Of a DNA stretch of 16,619 nucleotides, positions 8,007 through 15,599 are shown one piece after another. A model generated the notes under the pieces. That model saw only the letters and a program-made list of their open reading frames with translations, had not been told where the DNA came from and made no database searches. Positions within the stretch are counted from its first letter, which is position 1; the number at the start of each line of letters is the position of its first letter. A program made the position numbers and the translations under genes. The stretch covers positions 1-16,619 of the forward strand of contig DCUY01000078.1 in assembly GCA_002327905.1 (NCBI GenBank), in the 5' to 3' direction. The stretch comes from Caldifarciminota bacterium UBA2202. GTDB taxonomy: Bacteria > Hydrothermota > 32-111.

Positions 8007-9296
8007 TTATCCTTTTTTAAATATAACAATACGATTTGTATTTGTTCCTTTAGTATTATTGCTGACACCCCAACAATTGGAAGTTTTTGAAAATATTTGC
8101 GAATTTATCATAACACCTTCGCAAGAAAAACCGGCATCTATACCTATGGGCACAACAACCTCATCAAGCTTTATTTTGCCATTTTTTACTTCTCCTACTT
8201 CAAATGCCACCCAACCACCTGTTTTAACAATTCTATAGAATTCCTTAAATGTTTCTCGCATAAAAGATGTCCAATCTTCCAATTTTTTCAGTACAGTAAT
8301 TTTTTCCTTCATATCATTAATGTCAATGTCATTAAACCAACATCTTAACCAATTGTCATCTGCATATTGAATAACATCTAAAAAAGGTGGCGATGTTACA
8401 ATTAAATTTACTGTTTCATCTTTAATGTCTTTACTTTTTCGTGCATCTTTGCTCAGAAAAATACCTTCCTTTGCTATTTTTGATAAATCCTTGATTTTTT
8501 GCTGGTCTATGTCTTTTAATAAGTTTCTTGATTTTATTAAAATTATATCTTTAATATTTTTATATTCAGCTTGTTGCCCGCTTTGAATGTTAAGTTTTTT
8601 TTGTCTTTCTGGAGAAATTGCTTGATTTGGAGGCAAAGTGTAAATAGAAAAAAAGTTCTTAGAATGTCCTGTTAATCGATTCGTCGCTACCATTCTTATC
8701 CACCTATCGATAAAATCTTCTTTTCCTGAGATTTTTCTTTCACAAAGATATTTCTTCAAAGACACTATCTCGGATTCTGTATTGGGATGATAGAACATAG
8801 AGATATCAATTTCCGCTTTTAAATTACTGTAAAAATTGATTGACTCCAAACGTTTTTTTACATCATTTATACTGGGAATATTCAATCTTGGTTCCGTAAG
8901 TATCTTACTCAAAGGATTTATATCGTTTGAAATAACATTTCTATTCATTAAAGCAGCTTCAATTATTGTTGTCCCTCTGCCCGAAAATGGGTCGTATACA
9001 AGATCTTCTTCATCCGTAAGCAAATCAATAAAAAATCTTGGTAATTGCGCCTTAAAACATGCTCTATATGAAATTTCATGAATTGAATTGCTTTGTCTTT
9101 GCTGTGCAGTCCAAAACTCATTTATGAAAACTGAAACTATACAATTAGAAATTAACAATTTTTCTGCAACAGTTTTTTTTGCTACTTCAGTTTGAAATAA
9201 CTCGGACTCTGAATTTAGATTAAACTGTTCTAAATATTTATGTAAACTTTTATTGGGATAATTGTCTGTTTTAATATTACATGATTGTATCTTCAT
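8007..9296 (-). CDS. DNA methyltransferase (amino type, N4-cytosine or N6-adenine) of a type II system
   Basis: This is an AdoMet-dependent DNA methyltransferase. Numbering from the longest frame (TTG at 9314), motif I is DPFSGRGTT at 108-116, followed by SNDINPLS as motif II. The catalytic motif IV is TSPPF at 307-311; SPP is typical of N4-cytosine enzymes but also occurs in some N6-adenine enzymes. About 190 residues separate I from IV, so the target-recognition region probably lies between them, as in the alpha group. I start the gene at the ATG at 9296 (429 residues) because a TATAAT hexamer ends six bases before it; the TTG at 9314 would lie inside the promoter. The partner nuclease gene follows at once. 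Target site unknown. Strongly AT-rich codon use relative to groEL points to horizontal acquisition. Confidence 0.88.
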   Translation of the reverse strand: MKIQSCNIKTDNYPNKSLHKYLEQFNLNSESELFQTEVAKKTVAEKLLISNCIVSVFINEFWTAQQRQSNSIHEISYRACFKAQLPRFFIDLLTDEEDLVYDPFSGRGTTIIEAALMNRNVISNDINPLSKILTEPRLNIPSINDVKKRLESINFYSNLKAEIDISMFYHPNTESEIVSLKKYLCERKISGKEDFIDRWIRMVATNRLTGHSKNFFSIYTLPPNQAISPERQKKLNIQSGQQAEYKNIKDIILIKSRNLLKDIDQQKIKDLSKIAKEGIFLSKDARKSKDIKDETVNLIVTSPPFLDVIQYADDNWLRCWFNDIDINDMKEKITVLKKLEDWTSFMRETFKEFYRIVKTGGWVAFEVGEVKNGKIKLDEVVVPIGIDAGFSCEGVMINSQIFSKTSNCWGVSNNTKGTNTNRIVIFKKG

Positions 9297-9302
9297 AAAT
9301 TT

Positions 9303-9330
9303 ATTATATTGCAAATTTAGATTTAATCAA
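9303..9330 (-). promoter_or_regulatory. Promoter of the restriction-modification block, leaderless layout
   Basis: TTGATT (complement of 9325-9330), a 16-base spacer and TATAAT (complement of 9303-9308) are followed by six bases and the ATG at 9296. There is no ribosome binding site. The geometry is identical to that of the AEC carrier and Fic promoters. Confidence 0.6.
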
Positions 9331-9395
9331 GATGCGTATTTATGGTTTAAGAAAAGCAAAAGATATTTCTTAAATAATTGTTCATGAAATATATT

Positions 9396-9764
9396 TTAAG
9401 AAGGAGACACTCTTAATCTCAAATTTTCTTTTACTCTGAATTTTACTATTTTTGAAATGAGTTTCAGGGGCATCGGCTTACTTAAAGGAAACTGCACTGA
9501 CCCTTTTGCAGATTTATAGATTGCTAATTCCCTTTTGAATGTTTCAATGCCTGAGGGAGTCGGATAAAATCCAATATGTTTTTCATAAGACGCAAAATAG
9601 ACCAATGGCCCATTGAGCTTGTATCCGGGCATATTGTAGAATATACCCTCCTCTGCATCAGGCGCAGACTCTTTTATTATCTTCCTGACAATAGTGGCAT
9701 TTGCCTTTGCTTTTCCTGATAAAGAATCAATGTATTCGTCAACTGTAAGAAAAGTTGAAGACAT
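9396..9764 (-). CDS. DUF1801 / YdhG-like protein
   Basis: The 122-residue protein fits the DUF1801 (YdhG, frataxin-fold-like) family. It has an N-terminal helical part (TVDEYIDSLSGKAKANATIV), then YNMPGYKLNGPLVYFASYEKH, IGFYPTPSGIETF and the C-terminal KGSVQFPLSKPMPLKLI. This GxxQFPLxxPxPxxLI region is characteristic. Some members are annotated as iron chaperones, but the function is not well established. The frame opens at a TTG at 9782; the ATG at 9764 is preferred because AAAGGAGG stands just before it. It is transcribed divergently from the secreted protein gene, and the stop lies 99 bases before the methyltransferase start. Codon use looks like the flanking core genes rather than the AT-rich block. 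Confidence 0.82.
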   Translation of the reverse strand: MSSTFLTVDEYIDSLSGKAKANATIVRKIIKESAPDAEEGIFYNMPGYKLNGPLVYFASYEKHIGFYPTPSGIETFKRELAIYKSAKGSVQFPLSKPMPLKLISKIVKFRVKENLRLRVSPS

Positions 9765-9781
9765 GCGCCTCCTTTTGATCA

Positions 9782-9809
9782 ATAATATTCTCTATACTGC
9801 AATTGTCAA
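9782..9809 (-). promoter_or_regulatory. Promoter of the DUF1801 gene
   Basis: TTGACA (complement of 9804-9809), a 16-base spacer and TATTAT (complement of 9782-9787) precede an AAAGGAGG ribosome binding site and the ATG at 9764. It stands back to back with the promoter at 9819-9846; the two -35 boxes are nine bases apart. Confidence 0.65.
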
Positions 9810-9818
9810 GACTGCATA

Positions 9819-9846
9819 TTGAAAATCCGCCGCCATCTGATATACT
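9819..9846 (+). promoter_or_regulatory. Promoter of the secreted protein gene
   Basis: TTGAAA (9819-9824), a 16-base spacer and TATACT (9841-9846) are followed by AAAGGAG and the ATG at 9872, giving a short leader of about 20 bases. Confidence 0.6.
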
Positions 9847-9871
9847 GAAAAAAATATTTAAAGGAGCAAAT

Positions 9872-11071
9872 ATGAAGAGACTCACTTTCAGTCTGACATT
9901 TATTCTGTTAATCTGCTCATTTGCCGCAGGAGAGACATTGAAGAGCGCATTATTCGGAAATCCTGTTGCAGACATGACGGAACCTGCGAGAAAAATTAAT
10001 GAGCTTTGCCTGTTTAACAATAAGCTCTACATAGGCCATGGAGATTATGGAGTAAACACCGGACCTACGGATGTCATTTATTATGATTTCGGCACAAAAA
10101 CATGGAATAAAGAATTTACTGTTGATGATGAGGCGATTGTTTTGTACAGAATAATAGACAACAAACTTTTCATACCGGGAGTGGACGCATGCGAGAAAGA
10201 AAATGAATGGGATTTCGGAAATTATTATGAACTGACTGATACGGGATGGAAGAAATACCGCGCTGTTCCCTCTGCAGTTCATGTCTTTGACATAGCCAAG
10301 GTTGACTCATCAATTTATCTTGCAACCGGAGAGGTGATAGGCAATGATTCTCTTTATATTGCTCCCGGAGCAGTGATGGTCTCAAGGGACAGCGGAGAGA
10401 GTTTTAATTATAGCTATACTTCGCCGTCTGATGAAAACCTTGTTTATAGGATTAAATCACTTGCAATGTTTCAGGGGAAGATCTATGCATTTCCATACGG
10501 CTATTCATTTTATATGAAGAATGATGTTCCATCAGAATATCTTCAATATTATAGCGACCCTTATACTGAAGATGGAGAAGATTATTATCTGACACTTGAG
10601 CCGAACCTGCTTGGAGGAGCTGATTTTTTAGTCTTTGACGGAAATAAATGGAAGGGAACTGATATAATTTTCGATGACAAACTCTGCAATATCAATGGAT
10701 ATGCTTTTAAGGACAAACTGCTCCTCACATGCACATTCGGAGATTATGTCTCTTCTGTCTCTGCATATATAAAAAAACATAAAAAGATGCCTGCGAATAC
10801 GCGGAATGCAATGTATGTCTATGACGGAAAGAAGAATGTAAAGATTAATTTTCAGTATGACTTGATACTTGATGTGCTTGTAAAAGATAAATTGATTTAT
10901 ATTATGTATATGAAGAATAATGTTTACTCAATCATGTCATCAGAGGATTTTTCCAACTGGGCTTTTTACGATATTCCTGAAGAAGCGGCAAATCCCCTCT
11001 CTATTGAGACGGACGGAAAATTATTTTATATAGGCACAGAGTCAGGCGCGATTTATGAGCTGAGAAGATAA
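9872..11071 (+). CDS. Secreted protein of unknown function, possibly a beta-propeller
   Basis: I do not recognise the family. From the ATG at 9872, which follows AAAGGAGCAAAT, the protein has 399 residues. It starts with a typical signal peptide: MKRL, a hydrophobic core FSLTFILLICSF, and a probable cleavage after AAG. There is no lipobox. The mature part is rich in Tyr, Asp, Gly and aromatic residues. It repeats a loose pattern of a hydrophobic strand, a turn and KLYI/KLFI/KIYAF/KLLL/KLFYIG strands about every 45-60 residues, as in kelch, sialidase-like or other beta-propellers (for example NNKLYIGHG, DNKLFIPG, QGKIYAFPYG, DGKLFYIGTESG). The frame is open back to 9803, but that version would include the promoter. 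It ends 17 bases from the convergent feoB. Export through Sec is likely; ligand or activity is unknown. Confidence 0.7.
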   Translation: MKRLTFSLTFILLICSFAAGETLKSALFGNPVADMTEPARKINELCLFNNKLYIGHGDYGVNTGPTDVIYYDFGTKTWNKEFTVDDEAIVLYRIIDNKLFIPGVDACEKENEWDFGNYYELTDTGWKKYRAVPSAVHVFDIAKVDSSIYLATGEVIGNDSLYIAPGAVMVSRDSGESFNYSYTSPSDENLVYRIKSLAMFQGKIYAFPYGYSFYMKNDVPSEYLQYYSDPYTEDGEDYYLTLEPNLLGGADFLVFDGNKWKGTDIIFDDKLCNINGYAFKDKLLLTCTFGDYVSSVSAYIKKHKKMPANTRNAMYVYDGKKNVKINFQYDLILDVLVKDKLIYIMYMKNNVYSIMSSEDFSNWAFYDIPEEAANPLSIETDGKLFYIGTESGAIYELRR

Positions 11072-11088
11072 TTATTTTTGATGCGCAA

Positions 11089-13062
11089 TTATAAAAAGAG
11101 ACTCAGAAGAGAGCGCGACAAAAATGAGATTCCGTAAGCGAGAATAACAGAGTAGGTTACCAGTCCTAAGAGGAATTTCCATGATTTTGTCTCTTGCTTT
11201 ATCACAACAGCTGTTGCAATGCATGGAATATAAATCATCATGAAGAGAAGATATGTGAATCCGTCTAAAACAGACCAGTGATTTGATATATACCCTGTGA
11301 GTGAGTCGGAATTGTAAAGAACAGAGAGAGTGGAGACTACGGATTCCTTTGCGAAGAATCCTGTTATCAGAGAGACTGTCATTCCAATGTCAAATCCCAA
11401 TGGCTTGAATAGAGGGCTTATGAAATGCCCCATATAATCTATAAGGCCGCCCTTATTGCCTATGGGGAAATATGAAGCAAAGAATATTATGATTGATATT
11501 ATAAATATCAGAGTGCCTGCCCTTTTCAAAAAATCTTCAACTTTGAAATATGAATTTAAAAGCAGATGCTTAATGTTGGGAGTCTTATAATCAGGAAGAT
11601 CCATAATCAACCCCTCGCTCTTCTCCTTTGAAAGAAATCTGCTAAATATCAAACCTGAGACGACTGCCATCAGTATTGAAATAAGAAAGAGAGTAAATGT
11701 GAATATGGGAGCTGACGCACCGAAGACTGCTCCGCCGAGAAGGATAATCACTGTCAGTCGGGCTGAGCATGGAATAAATGGAATCAGGAGAATCGTTTTT
11801 AATCTGTCAGAACGGGTTTCAAGAGTGCGCGCCGCCATTACGGCCGGAACAGAGCATCCGAAGCCCAGCACAACAGGAATGAATGATTTCCCGTGAAGCC
11901 CTATCTTGTGCATGTATCTGTCCATCACAAATACAATGCGCGCCATATATCCCGTATCCTCAAGAATCTGCAGAAGAAAGAACATTATAAAAATATAAGG
12001 AATCAGAGAGACCACTGAGCCGACTCCGCCTATAACTCCTATTGTTAGGAAATCCGATATGAATTTTATGGAAATATTTCTGGAGACAAACAATGATATC
12101 GAGTGAAGAAGAAGCTCAATCAAATTATTTATAACACCGCCGAAATTAAATGTGATGAAGAATATCATAAAGAATGCAAGAAAAAATATAGGAAGGGAAA
12201 AATACCTGCTTAAGAAAATATTGTCAAGCTCCTCAGTAAGAGAAATATGGCTTAAACGTCCCTTTGTGACAACCTCTCCGCTTATTCCTCTGCTTATTGA
12301 ATAGAGCCAGTCGGCAGTTGAAAATGATCCTTTGGAAGTCTCTGTTGATTCGGCAATCTCCTTTACTTCAGCATAAGTTTTTCTTCCAAGCCCTTTCTTT
12401 GCAATATTCTCTATTTCTTCGTCTTTCTCAAGCAGTTTTAGGGAATAAAAATATTTAAATCTCTTTAAGTTCTCATTGGAATCAAGAATCTGCGCAATTG
12501 TATTTATTTTTCTGAATACCGTATTCTCCTGTTCTATATTGATATTGTCTGAGACGCTTTTCTTTGATTCAAGCATCTCACTGATTTCGCTTTTCAGTTC
12601 TTTAATCCCCTTCTCTGTCTTTCCGGAGCCGAACAAAACCCGTTCACCGAGAAGCTCTCCAAGCCGCTTTGTGTCTATTGAAATATTTTTCTTTTCAGCT
12701 ATATCCGACATATTTATGAAGAAGATTACAGGCATTTTAAGAAATAAAAGCTGAACCGAAAGATAGAGCGACCTCTCCATTGCAGAACCGTCAAGGACAT
12801 TTATAATCAAATCGGGATTTTCATTTAAGAGGTAATTCCTCGTAACTTTTTCATCCATTGTGAGCGGAGTGAGTCCGTAAACTCCCGGCAGGTCTGTTAG
12901 TTTTGCGTCTGCATCGCCCAACTTTACCCTCCCCTCTTTTTTTTCAACTGTCACGCCCGGCCAGTTGCCCACTGTCTGATTCATTCCTGTAAGGAGATTG
13001 AATATAGTTGATTTACCCGAATTGGGCTGACCCACTATGGCGATGTTATGCATACTGAACAT
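11089..13062 (-). CDS. feoB: Ferrous iron transporter FeoB
   Basis: FeoB is the inner-membrane Fe(II) permease with a cytosolic G domain. The 657-residue protein has G1 GQPNSGKS (11-18), the GNWPGVTVE switch region (32-40), G3 DLPG (57-60) and G4 NMSD (117-120). A helical linker follows to about residue 280, and the membrane core then carries the conserved GFGCSVPAVMA (400-410), PCSAR (431-435), FAKESVVSTL (570-579) and YIPCIATA (611-618). The tail ends soon after the last membrane helix, with no fused FeoA or FeoC domain. The start overlaps the end of feoA: ATG at 13062, or the in-frame ATG at 13053 directly before HNIAIVG. Neither has a clear ribosome binding site, so translation is probably coupled to feoA. 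It is the last gene of the dtxR-feoA-feoB operon. Confidence 0.97.
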   Translation of the reverse strand: MFSMHNIAIVGQPNSGKSTIFNLLTGMNQTVGNWPGVTVEKKEGRVKLGDADAKLTDLPGVYGLTPLTMDEKVTRNYLLNENPDLIINVLDGSAMERSLYLSVQLLFLKMPVIFFINMSDIAEKKNISIDTKRLGELLGERVLFGSGKTEKGIKELKSEISEMLESKKSVSDNINIEQENTVFRKINTIAQILDSNENLKRFKYFYSLKLLEKDEEIENIAKKGLGRKTYAEVKEIAESTETSKGSFSTADWLYSISRGISGEVVTKGRLSHISLTEELDNIFLSRYFSLPIFFLAFFMIFFITFNFGGVINNLIELLLHSISLFVSRNISIKFISDFLTIGVIGGVGSVVSLIPYIFIMFFLLQILEDTGYMARIVFVMDRYMHKIGLHGKSFIPVVLGFGCSVPAVMAARTLETRSDRLKTILLIPFIPCSARLTVIILLGGAVFGASAPIFTFTLFLISILMAVVSGLIFSRFLSKEKSEGLIMDLPDYKTPNIKHLLLNSYFKVEDFLKRAGTLIFIISIIIFFASYFPIGNKGGLIDYMGHFISPLFKPLGFDIGMTVSLITGFFAKESVVSTLSVLYNSDSLTGYISNHWSVLDGFTYLLFMMIYIPCIATAVVIKQETKSWKFLLGLVTYSVILAYGISFLSRSLLSLFL

Positions 13063-13267
13063 TAATTCGTGAAGCTATTCCTCTTCCAATAACAATTCTG
13101 CATCCGTCCTGCTCAATTATCACCGGACCTGATTTATCGTTTCTGACTACTTTCAGGATGCTGTCAGTAGTCAGTCCCATCCTGTTTATTCTTGAGCAGA
13201 CATTGCCGCCTCCGCACACACTTAAGAGTTTTACGGTTGTCCCCGTATCAATTTCAGTTAGTGTCAT
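13046..13267 (-). CDS. feoA: Ferrous iron transport protein FeoA
   Basis: The 73-residue, SH3-like cytosolic partner of FeoB. It shows the FeoA pattern: a leading MTLTEIDTGTTVKLL strand, RINRMGLTTDSIL in the middle, then SGPVIIEQDG and IVIGRGIASRI near the end. I start it at the ATG at 13267, which follows AAAGGAG and overlaps the TGA of the regulator gene in an ATGA arrangement. The frame is open upstream to 13372, but that part is inside the regulator gene and does not resemble FeoA. Two cysteines (C18 and C24) flank a GGGN turn near the loop thought to contact FeoB; their role is unknown. Confidence 0.93.
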   Translation of the reverse strand: MTLTEIDTGTTVKLLSVCGGGNVCSRINRMGLTTDSILKVVRNDKSGPVIIEQDGCRIVIGRGIASRINVQYA

Positions 13268-13674
13268 TTTTTCTCCTTTAGCAGGGATTTCTTCAATGCT
13301 GGATTCATGTTTTTTGAAATATTCTCCATGCTTTTTATAACATTTTCCGGAACAACATGCTCTATTTTGCATGCCAGTGCATTTGCATCGGAATATTCAA
13401 TATCAAAGAGAGATATCAAAAACTGTCTTATGGAACTGTGCTTTGAATATACTCTCCTTGCCATCTTCTTGCCTTCATCTGTGAGTTCAACAAAGCCGTA
13501 TTTTTCCTGATTGATCAGATTTTTGCCTTTTAAGATCGACATAGCATTAACAATGGAAGGCTTTGAAACATTCAGAAGCTTCATTATGTCAGTCACCCTG
13601 CACACAGGATTCTTTTCAAGAACAATATATATCGCCTCAATATAATCTTCCAGACTTGCGGACAATTTGTTCAT
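13264..13674 (-). CDS. DtxR/MntR-family metal-dependent repressor
   Basis: This 136-residue regulator has an N-terminal winged helix (RVTDIMKLLNVSKPSIVNAM, 26-45) and the dimerisation domain, but lacks the C-terminal SH3 domain of long DtxR proteins. By alignment to DtxR by eye, likely metal ligands are D10, E13, H79, C102, E105 and H106 (ACKIEH). Cys at position 102 is the iron-type DtxR choice, where MntR has Glu, while Asp at position 10 is MntR-like (DtxR has Met). Metal choice is therefore mixed, but the gene heads an operon with feoA and feoB, so Fe(II) sensing is most likely. A GAGG ribosome binding site precedes the ATG. A perfect palindrome in the leader suggests that it represses its own operon. 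The stop overlaps the feoA start. Confidence 0.9.
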   Translation of the reverse strand: MNKLSASLEDYIEAIYIVLEKNPVCRVTDIMKLLNVSKPSIVNAMSILKGKNLINQEKYGFVELTDEGKKMARRVYSKHSSIRQFLISLFDIEYSDANALACKIEHVVPENVIKSMENISKNMNPALKKSLLKEKK

Positions 13675-13688
13675 TTATCCTCACTTTG

Positions 13689-13702
13689 TTAGTCAAGACT
13701 AA
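13689..13702. promoter_or_regulatory. Candidate operator of the iron operon
   Basis: TTAGTC-TT-GACTAA on the minus strand is a perfect 6+2+6 palindrome directly after the -10 hexamer, covering the predicted transcription start and lying 15 bases before the ATG of the DtxR-type gene. Placement and size fit a metal-repressor site; the half-site resembles the TTAG/CTAA ends of DtxR-family operators. Confidence 0.6.
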
Positions 13703-13729
13703 TAATAATGAAATTTGATTAAAAGTCAA
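13702..13729 (-). promoter_or_regulatory. Promoter of the dtxR-feoA-feoB operon
   Basis: TTGACT (complement of 13724-13729), a 16-base spacer and TATTAT (complement of 13702-13707) run directly into the palindrome at 13689-13702, sharing one base with it. Confidence 0.6.
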
Positions 13730-13752
13730 TAGAAATCAAAAAGAATATTTAT

Positions 13753-14994
13753 TTAAAATGATTTAATAATCGCATCAGCGGCAATCTGTGCAGTCGCCCA
13801 TGCAAAGTGGAGATTGAAACCTCCGCTTTTTCCGTCAATATTGATTATCTCTCCTGCAAAATATAGATTTTCTATTTTTTTTGATTGCATCGTCAAAGCA
13901 TCTATTTCATCAGTCGAAACTCCGCCTGCCATAACCTGACTTGACAAAAATCCGTTGTCCTCCTTTATTTCAAACCTCCAGTCATGCAGGGTTTTTGCAA
14001 GGAGTTCCGCCTCTTCGTCTTTCAATGTTTCTACGGAACGCGAAAGTTCAATGGAACATGATTTAATGAGAGCCATTCCTATTCTCTTGTTGAGCCATCC
14101 ATTGAAAAAACTCTCCATTTTTCTGTTCTTTAGATTCTTCCTTCTTTTTTCAACATTAGTCTTGGTTTCATTGACAGACTCTTCCGGAAACAAGTCAATA
14201 GAAAGAATCGCCTTTCTTTTATTCTTTACTAATTCTACTGCATATCTGCTTATATTCAGAACCGCATTTCCGCTTATTCCGTACTCTGTAAACAGAATCT
14301 CATTTTTGTCAGATGCAATAACATTTTCATTATCATACACTGACGCTCCGGCAAACCACTTGTTTCCCTCCATTGATTTGTGAAGATTCCCTTCAAGCTT
14401 CAATTGCACCAGTGAAGGCATAGGTTCTACTATCTTATGTCCGAGCTTTTTTATAAATTCAAAAAAGTTTTTATTCTGCCTCTCAATTCCTGAGATGCCA
14501 CCCACTGCAATAACTATTTTTTTTGCCGAGTATTCTTCCACTGAAGAGGATGTCTTTAAGGTGAAAGACTCTTTGTTCTTTTCGATGGAAAGAATCTCGC
14601 TGTCGCAGATTATCATTCCGCCGTTTTCTTCAATTGAAAACCGAAGAGAATCAAGCACTGATGAAGCCTGCATGGACTTTGGAAATATTTTATTCTCTTC
14701 ATTTGCGAAGAGCTCAATTCCTATTCTTTCAAACTCCTCAAATATGATTTTCTGAGAAGATTCATCAAGCACTTGTTTTATGAAAGAGCGGTCTCCGAAA
14801 TAATTTGAAACCCGAATATCCTTGTTTGACAAATTGCATTTCCCGTTTCCTGTTGCGAGTAGCTTCTTGCCGACTCTCTGATTCTTTTCAATTACAGCGC
14901 AATTTATCCCTTTTGAACTGAGAAGATGACATGCAAATAGCCCTGCCGCTCCGCCTCCGATTATAACAACATCAAATTCCTTTACTGTTTTCAT
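13753..14994 (-). CDS. HI0933/YhiN-family NAD(P)/FAD-dependent oxidoreductase
   Basis: The 413-residue flavoprotein starts with a Rossmann FAD site (DVVIIGGGAAGL, GGGAAG at 13-18) and the family signature TGNGKCNLSN at 48-57. It ends with AGEIINIDGKSGGFNLHFAWATAQIA, which matches the GExxDxxGxxGGYNL motif of HI0933 proteins; the usual Tyr is Phe here. Members are soluble; the physiological substrate is unclear. Length matches the family (about 400). The start overlaps the end of the preceding membrane-protein gene by 23 bases, implying one transcript with it and probably with the Fic gene. It is the last gene of that operon; the iron operon promoter follows within 80 bases. Confidence 0.9.
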   Translation of the reverse strand: MKTVKEFDVVIIGGGAAGLFACHLLSSKGINCAVIEKNQRVGKKLLATGNGKCNLSNKDIRVSNYFGDRSFIKQVLDESSQKIIFEEFERIGIELFANEENKIFPKSMQASSVLDSLRFSIEENGGMIICDSEILSIEKNKESFTLKTSSSVEEYSAKKIVIAVGGISGIERQNKNFFEFIKKLGHKIVEPMPSLVQLKLEGNLHKSMEGNKWFAGASVYDNENVIASDKNEILFTEYGISGNAVLNISRYAVELVKNKRKAILSIDLFPEESVNETKTNVEKRRKNLKNRKMESFFNGWLNKRIGMALIKSCSIELSRSVETLKDEEAELLAKTLHDWRFEIKEDNGFLSSQVMAGGVSTDEIDALTMQSKKIENLYFAGEIINIDGKSGGFNLHFAWATAQIAADAIIKSF

Positions 14995-15574
14995 TGTCTC
15001 TTTTTCCCCATCTTGTTGCGAGCAGTTCTATCACCCGCTCAAATTTTTTGTCATTGAATGCGTCATTTGTGATTCTCTTTCTCTTTCCGGAAAACAGAGT
15101 CACTCCCGGCACCACTCTGTCTGCGCTCCCTCCGAGAAGTATATTCATTACTTTTCTTGCTCCTTTTTTGTGGAGATTTATTTCTGTCATTGACAGATAT
15201 GGTATGAATTCCTCTTTTTCATTCTTCCCTGAATAAATATGCATACCCTCGGAATTAAGAAATATCATTCTTATGCCTGTTTTTCTCCAGACAATAAAAT
15301 CAATCACCATATACGCTATCACGAACAAATAAATGAGAATGAATACAGGAGGCGCATATATTCCTCTCAGCAGAAGCAGAAAATAAATAATCGCCCCTAT
15401 GAAAAGGACAACTCCGATATTGACAAGTATCTGTGACTTTTCAGAATCTGATTTCATAAAAAAGAAAGGCTCAAAAGGAATTTTATTTACAAAATAACTC
15501 GTATAAATTGAAGAAACAATTTCAGATTCATCAATGCTTTGAATATTTCCTTCCGCATCGGTCCTTACAAACAA
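14972..15574 (-). CDS. Membrane-anchored PH-like domain protein of unknown function
   Basis: The protein has about 200 residues. Around residues 50-100 there are two membrane helices (LVNIGVVLFIGAIIYFLLLL and PPVFILIYLFVIAYMVIDFI). The soluble C-terminal part has alternating strands (IRMIFLNSEGMHIYSGKNEK, EEFIPYLSMTEINL, then VTLFSGKRKRITND) and ends in a helix with DKKFERVIELL. This order, two TM helices followed by seven strands and a helix, resembles bacterial PH-like (bPH) membrane proteins; I cannot name the family. The start is probably the TTG at 15574, six bases after AAAGGAG; the TTG at 15580 would abut the same site. There is a gap of 25 bases after the Fic gene and a 23-base overlap with the flavoprotein gene. 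Confidence 0.65.
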   Translation of the reverse strand: MFVRTDAEGNIQSIDESEIVSSIYTSYFVNKIPFEPFFFMKSDSEKSQILVNIGVVLFIGAIIYFLLLLRGIYAPPVFILIYLFVIAYMVIDFIVWRKTGIRMIFLNSEGMHIYSGKNEKEEFIPYLSMTEINLHKKGARKVMNILLGGSADRVVPGVTLFSGKRKRITNDAFNDKKFERVIELLATRWGKRDNENSKGI

Positions 15575-15599
15575 AATCAACTCCTTTGTTCTTTTTTTG

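Noticed and set aside
9297..9314. TTG start of the methyltransferase six codons upstream.
   Set aside because: It lies across the -10 hexamer of the predicted promoter.
11066..11091. ATAATT/AATTAT inverted repeat between the convergent secreted-protein and feoB genes as a two-way terminator.
   Set aside because: The stem is six A-T pairs with a long loop, too weak to call.
13268..13372. Upstream extension of feoA.
   Set aside because: It overlaps the regulator gene, is not FeoA-like, and the ATG at 13267 has a good ribosome binding site.
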